The notes beneath the pieces were generated by a model, which saw nothing but the letters and a program-made list of their open reading frames with translations, was not told the DNA's origin and did no database searches. Source: JBBSVE01 sp038233815 (lineage in GTDB: Bacteria; Pseudomonadota; Alphaproteobacteria; Rhodobacterales; Rhodobacteraceae). From it: DNA of 35,208 nucleotides. How positions within the stretch are numbered: position 1 is the first letter of the stretch; every line of letters begins with the position of its first letter. The position numbers and the translations under genes are program-made. The stretch lies in assembly GCA_038233815.1 (NCBI GenBank), contig JBBSVE010000010.1, forward strand, positions 1-35,208, given 5' to 3'. Shown here piece by piece: positions 15,556 to 24,160 of the stretch.

Positions 15556-16728
15556 TCACTTATAGGGATCGGCCGCATCGCGCAAACCGTCGCCGAAAAA
15601 GTTGAAGGCGAGGATGACGAGGATCACGGGAACGATGGGATAAAGAAGCCACGGATAGATCGCAATGACGTTCACCGACCGCGCCTCGGTCAGCAGGATC
15701 CCCCAGCTGGTGATCGGCGGGCGCAGACCGAGGCCCAGGAAGCTGAGCGCCGTCTCACCCAGGATCATGCCGGGCACGGTGAGGGTGGCGCTCGCGATCA
15801 GGTGAGACATGAAGCCGGGGATCAGGTGGCGCCCGATGATCCGGGTGCTGCCCGCGCCCATCACCTGTGCTGCGGTGACGTAATCCTCCTCGCGCAGCGA
15901 AAAGAGCTTCGATCGGACCGCGCGGGCGAGGCCGGTCCAGTCCAGAAGGCCGAGGATGAAAGTGATTCCGAAATAGACCAGCAGCGGGCTCCAGGTGATC
16001 GGGATGATCGCGGCCATCGCCATCCAGAGCGGGATCGAGGGGATGGATTGCAGCACCTCGGTGATCCGCGTGAGCCCCATGTCGATCCAGCCGCCATGAT
16101 AGCCCGCGAGCCCCCCGATCAAGATCCCCAGCGTGAAGCTGACCAGCACCCCGAAAAGCCCGATGGTGAGAGAGATCCGCGCGCCGTAGAAGATCCGGCT
16201 GAACACGTCGCGCCCCAGCCGGTCGGTGCCCAGCAGAAAGACCTCGCCCCCCTCGGCGGGGCAGAAGAGGTGCAGGTCGGCCTTCCAGACGTTCCAGAAC
16301 TCGTAGGGATCGCCGCGGCACAGGAACCGCAGCGGCTCTACGGTGTCGGTGTCGGTATAGACCCGCTGCAGGTTCGTCATGTCGAGCTTCATCGAGCGGC
16401 CATAGACGAAGGGGCCGATGAAGTTTCCGTCGTCGAACAGATGGACGGATTGCGGTGGGGCATAGATGTTCTTCAGATCGCGCGTCTCCAGCGCGTAGGG
16501 GGCCACGAACTCGGTCACGAAGATCGCGCCATACATCGCGATCAGGAACCACATCGACACGATGGCAAGCTTGTGACGCTTCAGCTTCCACCACATCAGG
16601 CGCCACTGCGACGTGGTCATGCCGGCGGAGGCCTCCTCCACATGCCGGGCCATCGAGTTCGGATCGAACGGCGCGGTGGAGACGTAGTGTCGCATGTCGC
16701 GGCCCGGCGGCGGAAGCGGCGCGCTCAT
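15556..16728 (-). CDS. Oligopeptide-type ABC transporter permease (OppC/YejE-like)
   Basis: A 390-residue inner-membrane protein. An N-terminal helix (AIVSMWFLIAMYGAIFVTEF) is followed by a long periplasmic stretch of about 100 residues and then the permease core starting LLGTDRLGRDVFSRIFYGARISL, seen as LGTDRLGRDVFSRIFYGAR, the hallmark of OppC/DppC. The ATPase-contact EAA loop is AAQVMGAGSTRIIGRHLIPG. The long periplasmic insert is like YejE. Its start codon overlaps the stop of the partner permease by 4 nt. Confidence 0.93.
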   Translation of the reverse strand: MSAPLPPPGRDMRHYVSTAPFDPNSMARHVEEASAGMTTSQWRLMWWKLKRHKLAIVSMWFLIAMYGAIFVTEFVAPYALETRDLKNIYAPPQSVHLFDDGNFIGPFVYGRSMKLDMTNLQRVYTDTDTVEPLRFLCRGDPYEFWNVWKADLHLFCPAEGGEVFLLGTDRLGRDVFSRIFYGARISLTIGLFGVLVSFTLGILIGGLAGYHGGWIDMGLTRITEVLQSIPSIPLWMAMAAIIPITWSPLLVYFGITFILGLLDWTGLARAVRSKLFSLREEDYVTAAQVMGAGSTRIIGRHLIPGFMSHLIASATLTVPGMILGETALSFLGLGLRPPITSWGILLTEARSVNVIAIYPWLLYPIVPVILVILAFNFFGDGLRDAADPYK

Positions 16729-17729
16729 TTGGTGGCATCCCCGCCGAGCCGGATGCGCGGGTCGAGGAACGCCAGCGCGATGTCGGAGACCAGCATCCCG
16801 ATCACGGTGAGGAACGCCAGAAACATCAGGAACGAGCCCGCCAGATACATGTCCTGACTTTGCAGCGCGCGGATCAGCATCGGGCCGGTCGTCTCCAGCG
16901 ACAGCACGATGGCCGTGACCTCCGCACCCGAGATGATCGAGGGCAGGATGGAGCCGATGTCGGACACGAAGAAGTTGAGCGCCATCCGCAGCGGATATTT
17001 CCGCAGCAGCGGCCCCGATTTCATCCCCTTGGCCCGCGCCGTCACCACATACTGCTTTTGCAGCTCATCCAGAAGGTTCGCGCGCAGCCTGCGGATCATC
17101 GCGGCCGTGCCCGCCGTCCCGATGATGACGACGGGGATCCACAGGTGGCTCAGGATGGAGCGGAACTTCTCCCATGACATGGCCTTGTCGAGGTATTTCT
17201 GATCCATCAGATGCCCGATGGAGATGCCGAACCACTGGTTGGCGAAATACATCAGGATGATCGCCAGCACGAAGTTCGGGACCGAGATGCCGATCATCCC
17301 CACCAGCGTCAGCCCGTAGTCGCCGTAGCTGTATTGGTGCGTGGCCGAGTAGATCCCGATGGGAAACGCGATCGCCCATGTGAAGATGATGGTGACGAAA
17401 CTTACCATGATGGTGAGCCAGAGCCGGTCGCCCACCACGTCCGACACCGGCAGGCGATATTCGAACGAATAGCCGAAATCGCCCGTCAGCATGCCCCCCG
17501 CCCAGTAGAGATAGCGCATGGGGAGCGGCTCGTCGAAATGATACTTCGCCTTCAGCTGCTCGATTTCCTGCAGGTCCGCCGTCTCGCCCATCGCGCGCAG
17601 CTCGGAGACATAGCTCTCGAAATAGTCCCCCGGCGGTAGCTCGATGATCGTGAAGACGAGCATCGAGATCAGCACCAGCGTCGGCACCATCGCGGCAATA
17701 CGCCAGACGATGTAGCGCCAAAGGCTCAT
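16725..17729 (-). CDS. Oligopeptide-type ABC transporter permease (OppB/YejB-like)
   Basis: A 334-residue permease with an N-terminal helix (YIVWRIAAMVPTLVLISMLVF, given as RIAAMVPTLVLISMLVF), a periplasmic domain, and five further helices. The motif GDFGYSFEYRLPVSDVVGDR precedes the core and the EAA loop is VVTARAKGMKSGPLLRKYPLR. ATG 17729 is preferred because it overlaps the stop of the binding-protein gene as ATGA. A longer open frame extends upstream to 18044 but is only the shadow of that gene. Confidence 0.93.
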   Translation of the reverse strand: MSLWRYIVWRIAAMVPTLVLISMLVFTIIELPPGDYFESYVSELRAMGETADLQEIEQLKAKYHFDEPLPMRYLYWAGGMLTGDFGYSFEYRLPVSDVVGDRLWLTIMVSFVTIIFTWAIAFPIGIYSATHQYSYGDYGLTLVGMIGISVPNFVLAIILMYFANQWFGISIGHLMDQKYLDKAMSWEKFRSILSHLWIPVVIIGTAGTAAMIRRLRANLLDELQKQYVVTARAKGMKSGPLLRKYPLRMALNFFVSDIGSILPSIISGAEVTAIVLSLETTGPMLIRALQSQDMYLAGSFLMFLAFLTVIGMLVSDIALAFLDPRIRLGGDATK

Positions 17730-19621
17730 GTATCGGCCCAGAACGTATCTGGCATGTAGACGCCGAGATAGCTTGTGGGATCGTAGCCGTAGAGCGCCTC
17801 CTCCGGCAGGTTCCTGAGCCATGTCATTGACACGATCGGTTGCAGCGTGCCGTTCACCGTGCCGATGGAATAGATCTGGTCGGCGTGGATCTCCAGCATC
17901 TGCGTCCAGATCGCGGTGCGTTCTTCGGTCGTCTCGCTCGTGCGCCACTGGCGGAAGAGGTCGACGAGCCTGACCACCTCGGGCATGTCGGGTGCGGCTC
18001 CCTTGGCACCGTCGGACAGGAAATACATCCCCCAGAGCGGCCATTGCAGCTGATCGTCGAGCGTGGGGGCCAGTTGCGACGGAGGCATGTCGGCGGTTGC
18101 GACGCCGTTGTCGATCCCCTGCCAGACCGACATCACGATGCCGCCGCCCAGCGCACGGCTTCGGAAGATGTCACGCTCCGACGAGCGGGGAAAGATCGCG
18201 AGGCCGATCTTGCGGAACTGGTCCCGGATCAGTTGCAGCACATCCGTCTCCAGCGTGCTCTCGCCGGCGGATTCCACGATGATGTTGCAGGGCCGCCCGT
18301 CGGGAAGCATCCGCAGCCCCGCCCCGTCGCGTTTGTCGAACCCCGCCTCGTCCAGCAGCCGGTTGGCGGTGTCGGGATCGTAGTTTGCGTAGGCCGCCGC
18401 ATATTCGGGCTTGTAGAGCGGGCTGTCGGGCAGCAGCGTGTCGGCGCTTTCCACCGCCAGCCCGTAGAACAGCGCGGTGTTGATCTCCGCCCGGTTCACG
18501 GCCAGCGACATGGCACGCCGCACGCGCACGTCGCGCATGAAGGCCTGCCATCCTGCGTCGGTGCAATTGAGGTTCGGCATCAGCGCGACCCGGCTGCCCT
18601 GCACCCGCTTCCAGAGCGCGACCTTAATCGGATGGGTCGCCTCCGCCTGCTTCAGAAGCGTGTAATCCGCGAAATCCAGCGCCGTGAACTGAAGGTCGGT
18701 ATCGCCGGTCGCGGCCTTGGCCCCGATGATTTCGGACGAGGAGATGTTCATCACCCAGCGGTCGACGTAAGGCAGTTGAACGCCCGCCGCATCGACCCGG
18801 TGGAAGTAGGGATTGCGCTCGAACACAAACTGGTCTGCCGGGGGCATGGTCCGCGGACGCCATGGCTCCAGCGTCGGCAGGTCGGGGTTTTCGGGGCGGT
18901 TGGAGCGCGACATCTTCTGATGCAGCGACATCCAGTCGTCCACCTTCTGCGCACTGATCGCCGCCGCGATCTTCTCCGGTGCCTCGTATTTCGGGTGGAA
19001 CGCCTTGAGATAGGCCGACGGCATGAAGAGCCGGAGCGGCACCGGTGCCGCGAGGTTGGGCAGGAACACCGGCGCGGGGGTGGGCCAGGTGAGGCGGACG
19101 GTCAGCGGGTCCAGGATCTCCACCACCGGGGGCTTGCCGTCGACGAGATATTCGATCGGGACGGAGCCGGGATACATCTCCTGATTTTGCGCCACATCCT
19201 CCCAGAAATAGCGGAAATCCTCCGCCGTGAAGGGGTTGCCGTCGGACCATCTGTGCCCCTCGCGCAGATGGATGGTGAAGATGCGGTCCTCCGCCACCTC
19301 GTAGCCCAGGGCGATGTCGGCGACGAAACCGAAGGTCGCGTCATAGCCCACCAGCCGGGAATAGCCGATGATCGGCATGTAGCGGATGTCGCGCTGCCCG
19401 CCGATCAGCGTGCGGACCGTGCCGCCCTGCTTGCCGGGGGTGCGTCCCATCGCGGCCAGATCGACCACGCGCGGGGTCTTGGGCAACCGGGCCGCCACGT
19501 CGGGCAGATCGCCTTTCGCCACCCGGTCCGCGAAATAGCCGGTCTCGGCCAGTGCCGGCCGCGCCACGCCCGACAGTGCCGCCGCTCCCATCAGGGCCAT
19601 CGTCCGCCGCCGCGTGATCAT
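17726..19621 (-). CDS. Extracellular solute-binding protein, family 5 (YejA-like length)
   Basis: A 631-residue periplasmic binding protein. The N-terminus MITRRRTMALMGAAALSG is Tat-like (twin Arg at 4-6) and cleavage is expected after Ala25 (ALA-E). Family 5 elements include the IHLREGHRWSDGNPFTAEDF segment (seen as LREGHRWSDGNPFTAEDF) and DVRVRRAMSLAVNR. Family members bind oligopeptides, and some bind murein peptides, nickel or sugars. The length (over 600) is closer to YejA, which has been linked to antimicrobial and murein peptide uptake, than to OppA/DppA. Ligand not predictable. Its ATG overlaps the ATPase stop. Confidence 0.92.
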   Translation of the reverse strand: MITRRRTMALMGAAALSGVARPALAETGYFADRVAKGDLPDVAARLPKTPRVVDLAAMGRTPGKQGGTVRTLIGGQRDIRYMPIIGYSRLVGYDATFGFVADIALGYEVAEDRIFTIHLREGHRWSDGNPFTAEDFRYFWEDVAQNQEMYPGSVPIEYLVDGKPPVVEILDPLTVRLTWPTPAPVFLPNLAAPVPLRLFMPSAYLKAFHPKYEAPEKIAAAISAQKVDDWMSLHQKMSRSNRPENPDLPTLEPWRPRTMPPADQFVFERNPYFHRVDAAGVQLPYVDRWVMNISSSEIIGAKAATGDTDLQFTALDFADYTLLKQAEATHPIKVALWKRVQGSRVALMPNLNCTDAGWQAFMRDVRVRRAMSLAVNRAEINTALFYGLAVESADTLLPDSPLYKPEYAAAYANYDPDTANRLLDEAGFDKRDGAGLRMLPDGRPCNIIVESAGESTLETDVLQLIRDQFRKIGLAIFPRSSERDIFRSRALGGGIVMSVWQGIDNGVATADMPPSQLAPTLDDQLQWPLWGMYFLSDGAKGAAPDMPEVVRLVDLFRQWRTSETTEERTAIWTQMLEIHADQIYSIGTVNGTLQPIVSMTWLRNLPEEALYGYDPTSYLGVYMPDTFWADT

Positions 19622-21516
19622 GCTACCAGCTCCCCCACATCCGCCGTATCACGCGCCAGCACGAAATGCCCCTGCCCCAGATCCGCCTCGACCATGGAGC
19701 CGTCGCCGGGCCGGAACGCGGGCGCCCATGCCTCCCGCGCCATGTCGCTCGACAGCGCCGCGGTCGCGAAATCGAGCGGGCGGGCGAGGTCGGGATAGGG
19801 CACCGCCGCCAGCAGCGCGCGGGTGTAGGGATGGACCGGCGCGCGCATCAGAACCTCCACCGGGGCCATCTCCACAATCCGGCCCGCCCACATCACCGCC
19901 ACCCGGTCCGCCATGTAGTTCACCACGGCGAGGTTGTGCGAGATGAAGAGGTAGGTCAGCCCAATGTCCTTTTGCAGATCCTTCAGGAGATTCAGCACCT
20001 GCGCCTGCACCGACACGTCGAGCGCGGATACAGGCTCGTCGCAGACCACCAGCTCCGGCCCCAGCGCCAGCGCGCGCGCGATCCCGACCCGCTGGCGCTG
20101 GCCACCGGAAAAGCTGTGCGGATAGCGGCCGAGCGCTGACTGATCCAGCCCCACGGCCGTCAGGAGCAGCCGCACCGCATCGGTCCGGGCGCGCGCATCG
20201 CCGATGCCGTGGATCTCCATCGGCTCGGCCACGATGTTGCGCACCGTCATGCGGGGCGAGAGGGAGGAGACCGGGTCCTGAAAGATCATCTGCATCCGGC
20301 GCCGCAGCATCGTGGAGGCGTCGCCGGTCGCATGCAGCACATCGACCGGTCCCGCGCCGTCGTCATAGACGACCTCGCCCGCATCGGCCGAGAGCGCGCG
20401 CATCAGCATCTTGCTGACCGTGGTCTTGCCGCAGCCGCTTTCGCCCACGAGGCCCAGACATTCTCCCCGCCGGATGTCGAAGCTCACGCGGTCCACCGCC
20501 GGCGCCACCACCGGCGCCTTTTGCAGCCAGCCACCACTCTTGCGCGCGCCGAAGGTCTTGGAGAGGTTGCGCACCGACAGCAGCACCTCGGGCCGGGGCG
20601 CGTCCGACGCGTCGCGCACGGCACCGGGGAGTTTCGAGAGCATCCCCGCCCCCCCGGTCTCGATCTCCCGCAGCGGCTTCAGACGCTCCCCCGGCTCCAT
20701 GTCGAAATGCGGGATCGCGGCCATCAGGCCCTTGAGATAGGGGTGCGTTGGATTGCGGAAGATCGAGCCCACGGTGCCCGATTCCATGATTTGGCCCTGA
20801 TAGACCACCACCACCTCGTCGGCCATGTTCGCCACCACGCCCAGATCGTGAGTGATGAGCAGGACCGCCATCCCCAGTTCGGCCTGAAGGTCGCGCAGCA
20901 GCTTCATGATCTGCGCCTGAATCGTGACGTCGAGCGCGGTCGTGGGCTCATCCGCGATCAGGAGCGCGGGGCGGCAGATCAGCGCCATCGCGATCATCGC
21001 GCGCTGGCGCATGCCGCCCGACAGCTCGAACGGATAGCGGTCGATGATCCGGTCGGGGTCGCCGAATCCCACGAGGCCCAGCATCTCGATACAGTCGGTG
21101 CGACGCGAGGCGGGCGTGCCGATGCCGTGGATCGTCAGCACCTCGGTGATCTGGTCGCCCACCGTATGCATGGGCGAAAAGGAGGTCATCGGCTCCTGGA
21201 AGATCTGGCTCATCCGCTGGCCGCGTATGGCACGGATGCGGGAGCCGTCGCGCGGCAGTTGCAGGATGTCCACCGTCTCGCCGCTGGCCGGATCGGTGAA
21301 GAGCACGCGCCCCGTCACCCGGGCCGAGGCGGGCTGGAGGCCCATCACCGCCTGCCCGATGACCGACTTGCCCGACCCGCTTTCGCCCACCAGTGCCGTG
21401 ACCTTGCCCGGCAGGATGCGCAGGCTTGCATCGTCGACGGCCTGCAGGGTGCCGCGCATCAGCGGGAAGGCCACATGCAATCCCTCGATCCTCAGAAGGT
21501 CGGTGCCGGACGTCAT
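19618..21516 (-). CDS. Fused double ATPase of an oligopeptide-type ABC importer (YejF/GsiA-like)
   Basis: A 632-residue protein with two complete ATPase domains. NBD1 has Walker A GESGSGKS (44-51), signature LSGGMRQRAMIAMAL and Walker B LLIADEPTTALD. NBD2 has GESGCGKTT (358-366), FSGGQRQRVGIARAL and LVVCDEPVSALD. Each is followed by the oligopeptide-type C-terminal tail (HPYLKGLMAAIPH; HPYTRALLAAVPYPD). It powers the two permeases encoded downstream. It is first in the ABC block, 88 bp after the histidine phosphatase gene on the same strand. Confidence 0.95.
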   Translation of the reverse strand: MTSGTDLLRIEGLHVAFPLMRGTLQAVDDASLRILPGKVTALVGESGSGKSVIGQAVMGLQPASARVTGRVLFTDPASGETVDILQLPRDGSRIRAIRGQRMSQIFQEPMTSFSPMHTVGDQITEVLTIHGIGTPASRRTDCIEMLGLVGFGDPDRIIDRYPFELSGGMRQRAMIAMALICRPALLIADEPTTALDVTIQAQIMKLLRDLQAELGMAVLLITHDLGVVANMADEVVVVYQGQIMESGTVGSIFRNPTHPYLKGLMAAIPHFDMEPGERLKPLREIETGGAGMLSKLPGAVRDASDAPRPEVLLSVRNLSKTFGARKSGGWLQKAPVVAPAVDRVSFDIRRGECLGLVGESGCGKTTVSKMLMRALSADAGEVVYDDGAGPVDVLHATGDASTMLRRRMQMIFQDPVSSLSPRMTVRNIVAEPMEIHGIGDARARTDAVRLLLTAVGLDQSALGRYPHSFSGGQRQRVGIARALALGPELVVCDEPVSALDVSVQAQVLNLLKDLQKDIGLTYLFISHNLAVVNYMADRVAVMWAGRIVEMAPVEVLMRAPVHPYTRALLAAVPYPDLARPLDFATAALSSDMAREAWAPAFRPGDGSMVEADLGQGHFVLARDTADVGELVA

Positions 21517-21604
21517 CCGCTGTTCATTCCCCGTTCGCGGGCAGAGGGGTCTTGGCGCCCGTGCCGGTCATCGCCGGGGATACTATAGCAGGACCTCCGC
21601 TTGT

Positions 21605-22213
21605 CTATCGCGTTCCTGCGAAATCCGGGTCGGCCGGGGGAACGCGGTCGATGGCGCCCTCGCCATGCAACCGGAACACCGCATCCTGCGGAATCTCCAG
21701 CCGGAATGCACGCGCGGACGGCAATCCGGCCCAGAGCCCGCGCAGAACCCGCCCCGCAATGGCGTGACAGACGAGGATATGCGTCACCCCCGGGTCCGCC
21801 GCGAGATCGCCCAGAAGCGCGCCAAGGCGTCCCTCCACCGCGCCCAGCCGCTCACCCTCCGGTGCCACGAATGCCCAGCCGTTGCGCACCACGGCGCCGC
21901 GCGCACCAAGCCAGCTCGCATCAATCTCGTCGCCCGTGAGCCCCTCCCAGAGGCCCATGCCAACCTCGATCAGCCGCGGGTCAGGCACCACCGGAAGACC
22001 CAGCGTCTGCCCCACGATCTCCGCCGTCCGCATGGTGCGCCGCAAAGGGCTGGACAGGATCCTTGCAGGACGCGCGCGCACATGGGCGGCGAGCAGCTTG
22101 GCCACGCATTCGGCCTGCTCCACCCCGCGCGGGGTCAAAGGCGAATCGATCCGGCCCTGAAACCGGCCCGCGACGTTCATCTCGGTCTGTCCGTGCCGCG
22201 CGAGCCAGATCAC
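21605..22213 (-). CDS. Histidine phosphatase family protein (phosphoglycerate-mutase-like)
   Basis: A 202-residue enzyme of the histidine acid phosphatase/PGM fold. It starts with LARHGQTEMN, where His7 is the phosphorylated nucleophile. Arg52 and downstream SSPLRRTMRTAE, Glu83 (IEVGMGLWEG) and His150 (LVCHAIAGRVL) complete the site. The family removes phosphate from small molecules, sugars or proteins. GTG 22213 is the likely start because it overlaps the methyltransferase stop as GTGA and places the active site at the usual distance. Its position inside a glycan cluster suggests a sugar-phosphate substrate, but that is inference. Confidence 0.88.
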   Translation of the reverse strand: MIWLARHGQTEMNVAGRFQGRIDSPLTPRGVEQAECVAKLLAAHVRARPARILSSPLRRTMRTAEIVGQTLGLPVVPDPRLIEVGMGLWEGLTGDEIDASWLGARGAVVRNGWAFVAPEGERLGAVEGRLGALLGDLAADPGVTHILVCHAIAGRVLRGLWAGLPSARAFRLEIPQDAVFRLHGEGAIDRVPPADPDFAGTR

Positions 22214-22692
22214 GGCGCGCGCCGGCAGAGGAAATAGCGCCCCTCCGGCACCGTGGCCGGGACCGCCAGCGGCTCCAGTCCCGGATGGTCGAGCCGCAGG
22301 CCGGAGACCGCGATCCCCCCCGGCACCAGCAGATCCGCCACCAGCCCCGGCAGCCATGTGAGCGTCACAGCGTCACGGCTGTCGTAGCCGGTGCCGATAT
22401 CGGCATGGATCAGCGCCACCGCCTGACCCACGTAGCGGCGCGCGGTCTCGCCGATCTCGCCCAGCACCAGATCGCCGGCGGGCGGGATGGACGGCCCGTG
22501 CGCGCCCAGCGCCCGGTCGAACGCCACCACCCGCCGCGCCGGAAACGCCTCGCGAAGATGGCTGAAGGTCCGCCCGTTGCCGAGGCCCAGCTCCAGAACC
22601 AGCCCCTCCGGCAGCGTCGGGTCGCGCGCCACATGGTTCAGGAGGTCGCGCTGCGCGGTCAGGCGGCGGATGACACTGTCGAGACGGCTCAT
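22210..22692 (-). CDS. Class I SAM-dependent methyltransferase
   Basis: A 160-residue small methyltransferase-fold protein. SAM motif I is LVLELGLGNGRTFSHLRE (residues 31-48) and the acidic residue ending strand 2 is Asp59 (VVAFDR). The rest is short, without an obvious substrate domain. It begins 1 bp after the stop of the nucleotide-sugar dehydrogenase and overlaps the phosphatase, so it is translated with them. A sugar or uronic-acid methyl group is a reasonable target given the neighbours, but nothing in the sequence proves it. Confidence 0.85.
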   Translation of the reverse strand: MSRLDSVIRRLTAQRDLLNHVARDPTLPEGLVLELGLGNGRTFSHLREAFPARRVVAFDRALGAHGPSIPPAGDLVLGEIGETARRYVGQAVALIHADIGTGYDSRDAVTLTWLPGLVADLLVPGGIAVSGLRLDHPGLEPLAVPATVPEGRYFLCRRAP

Positions 22693-22693
22693 C

Positions 22694-24031
22694 TCAGGCC
22701 TTCACGATATGGTCGCCGGCAATCCCGCGCCGGCCAAAGGCGTTGCGCGTATCCACGATCAGCGGCGCCCACCGTGCCAGTGCCGCATAGTCCACATCAT
22801 CGTGATCGGTCGCGACCAGCACGGCGTCATAGGCCCGGATCGTATCCTCCGCCCAGAGCACGGATGTCCGCCCCATCAAGGCCATATATTCCCGCGTCCG
22901 GGGGATCTCCGGCACATGCGGGTCGTGATAGTCCGCCCGCCCGCCGTGCTCTTCGATCAGCGCCGTCAGCTTCAGGGAGGGGCTTTCGCGGATGTCGGGG
23001 ACGTTCTTCTTGTAGGCCATCCCCATGACCAGCACGCGCGACCGGCTCAGCGCCTTGCCCGCCCGGCGGTCGAGCGCCCCAGCCAGCCGCTGGACGATAT
23101 GGCGGGGCATGGCTGAATTGATCTCCCCCGCCAGCTCGATGAAGCGGGTCGGCTGCTCGAACTCCCGGCTTTTCCAGGTGAGGTAGAACGGGTCGATCGG
23201 GATGCAGTGACCGCCGAGGCCGGGACCGGGATAGAACGGCATGAAGCCGAAGGGCTTGGTCCTGGCCGCGTCCACCACCTCCCAGATGTCGATGCCCATC
23301 GCCTCGTAGACCACCTTCATCTCGTTCACGAGGGCGATATTGACGGCGCGAAAGATGTTCTCCGTCAGCTTTACCGCCTCCGCCGTGCGGGAGGAGGAGA
23401 CCGGGACCACCGTCTCCACCACCGCACCGTAGAACGCCTGCATCAGTGCCAGCGCCTCCGCCCCGTCGGCGCCGACGATCTTGGGGATCGAGGAGGTGTG
23501 GAAATCGCGGTTGCCGGGATCCTCGCGCTCCGGCGAGAAGCCGAGATGGAAGTCCGCGCCTGCGACCAGCCCGCCCGCCTCGAGGATCGGGCGCATCACC
23601 TCGTCCGTCGTGCCGGGCCATGTCGTCGATTCGAGCACGACGAGCTGACCCGCGCGCAGGGTCCGCGCGATGTCGCGGCAGGTCTGCTCCACGAATGACA
23701 GATCCGGCTCGCGGTATTTCGTGAGCGGTGTCGGCACGCAGATGGCGATCACGTCGCAGTCGCCGAGCCGCGCGAAATCGCAGGTGGCGTCAAACCGTCC
23801 CGCCGCCGTCATGGCGCGCAAAATGTCGTGCGGCACCGCATCGATGTAGCTCCGCCCGGCCTCGATGGCGTGGATCTTGCCCGGGTCGATGTCGAAACCC
23901 GTGACGCGGAACCCGGCGCGCGCCGAGGCCATCGAAAGCGGCAGGCCGACATAGCCGAGGCCGATCACGCCGATCCGGGCGGTGCGGTCCGCGAGCCTTT
24001 CGGAAAGCACGTCGGTGGGGGTCTGGCTCAC
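22694..24031 (-). CDS. Nucleotide-sugar dehydrogenase (UDP-HexNAc/UDP-hexose 6-dehydrogenase, WecC/WbpA-like)
   Basis: A 445-residue NAD-dependent enzyme that oxidises the C6 of an NDP-sugar twice to give the uronic acid. The Rossmann motif is GVIGLGYVG (21-29), the middle domain contains KLTENIFRAVNIALVNE, the catalytic cysteine is Cys276 in GLGGHCIPIDPF, and a C-terminal NDP-binding domain includes GMAYKKNVPDIRESPSL. The HCIPIDP form groups it with UDP-GlcNAc/UDP-ManNAc dehydrogenases more than with UDP-glucose dehydrogenase. GTG 24031 is chosen because AAGGAA lies 5-6 nt upstream and the Rossmann motif follows at once. It is the first gene of the minus-strand cluster and supplies a uronic-acid donor for the downstream transferases. 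Confidence 0.93.
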   Translation of the reverse strand: MSQTPTDVLSERLADRTARIGVIGLGYVGLPLSMASARAGFRVTGFDIDPGKIHAIEAGRSYIDAVPHDILRAMTAAGRFDATCDFARLGDCDVIAICVPTPLTKYREPDLSFVEQTCRDIARTLRAGQLVVLESTTWPGTTDEVMRPILEAGGLVAGADFHLGFSPEREDPGNRDFHTSSIPKIVGADGAEALALMQAFYGAVVETVVPVSSSRTAEAVKLTENIFRAVNIALVNEMKVVYEAMGIDIWEVVDAARTKPFGFMPFYPGPGLGGHCIPIDPFYLTWKSREFEQPTRFIELAGEINSAMPRHIVQRLAGALDRRAGKALSRSRVLVMGMAYKKNVPDIRESPSLKLTALIEEHGGRADYHDPHVPEIPRTREYMALMGRTSVLWAEDTIRAYDAVLVATDHDDVDYAALARWAPLIVDTRNAFGRRGIAGDHIVKA

Positions 24032-24160
24032 GAGCGTTCCTTCGGCATGGGGTCCGGGCAGATGGGCGCGCCCGCGTGGCCAAGTCAAGCGCGCCGCCTT
24101 GCCACACCGCGCGACGGGTGCGACAACCGCGGGGACCAGAGAGCGGGCAAAAAGGCTCCG
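24032..24160. promoter_or_regulatory. Divergent promoter region of the glycan clusters
   Basis: These 129 bp separate the sugar dehydrogenase (minus) from the glycosyltransferase (plus), so both promoters must lie here or inside the flanking genes. The sequence is GC-rich and I cannot point to clear -35/-10 hexamers or an operator. A shared control region is inferred from geometry alone. Confidence 0.4.
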
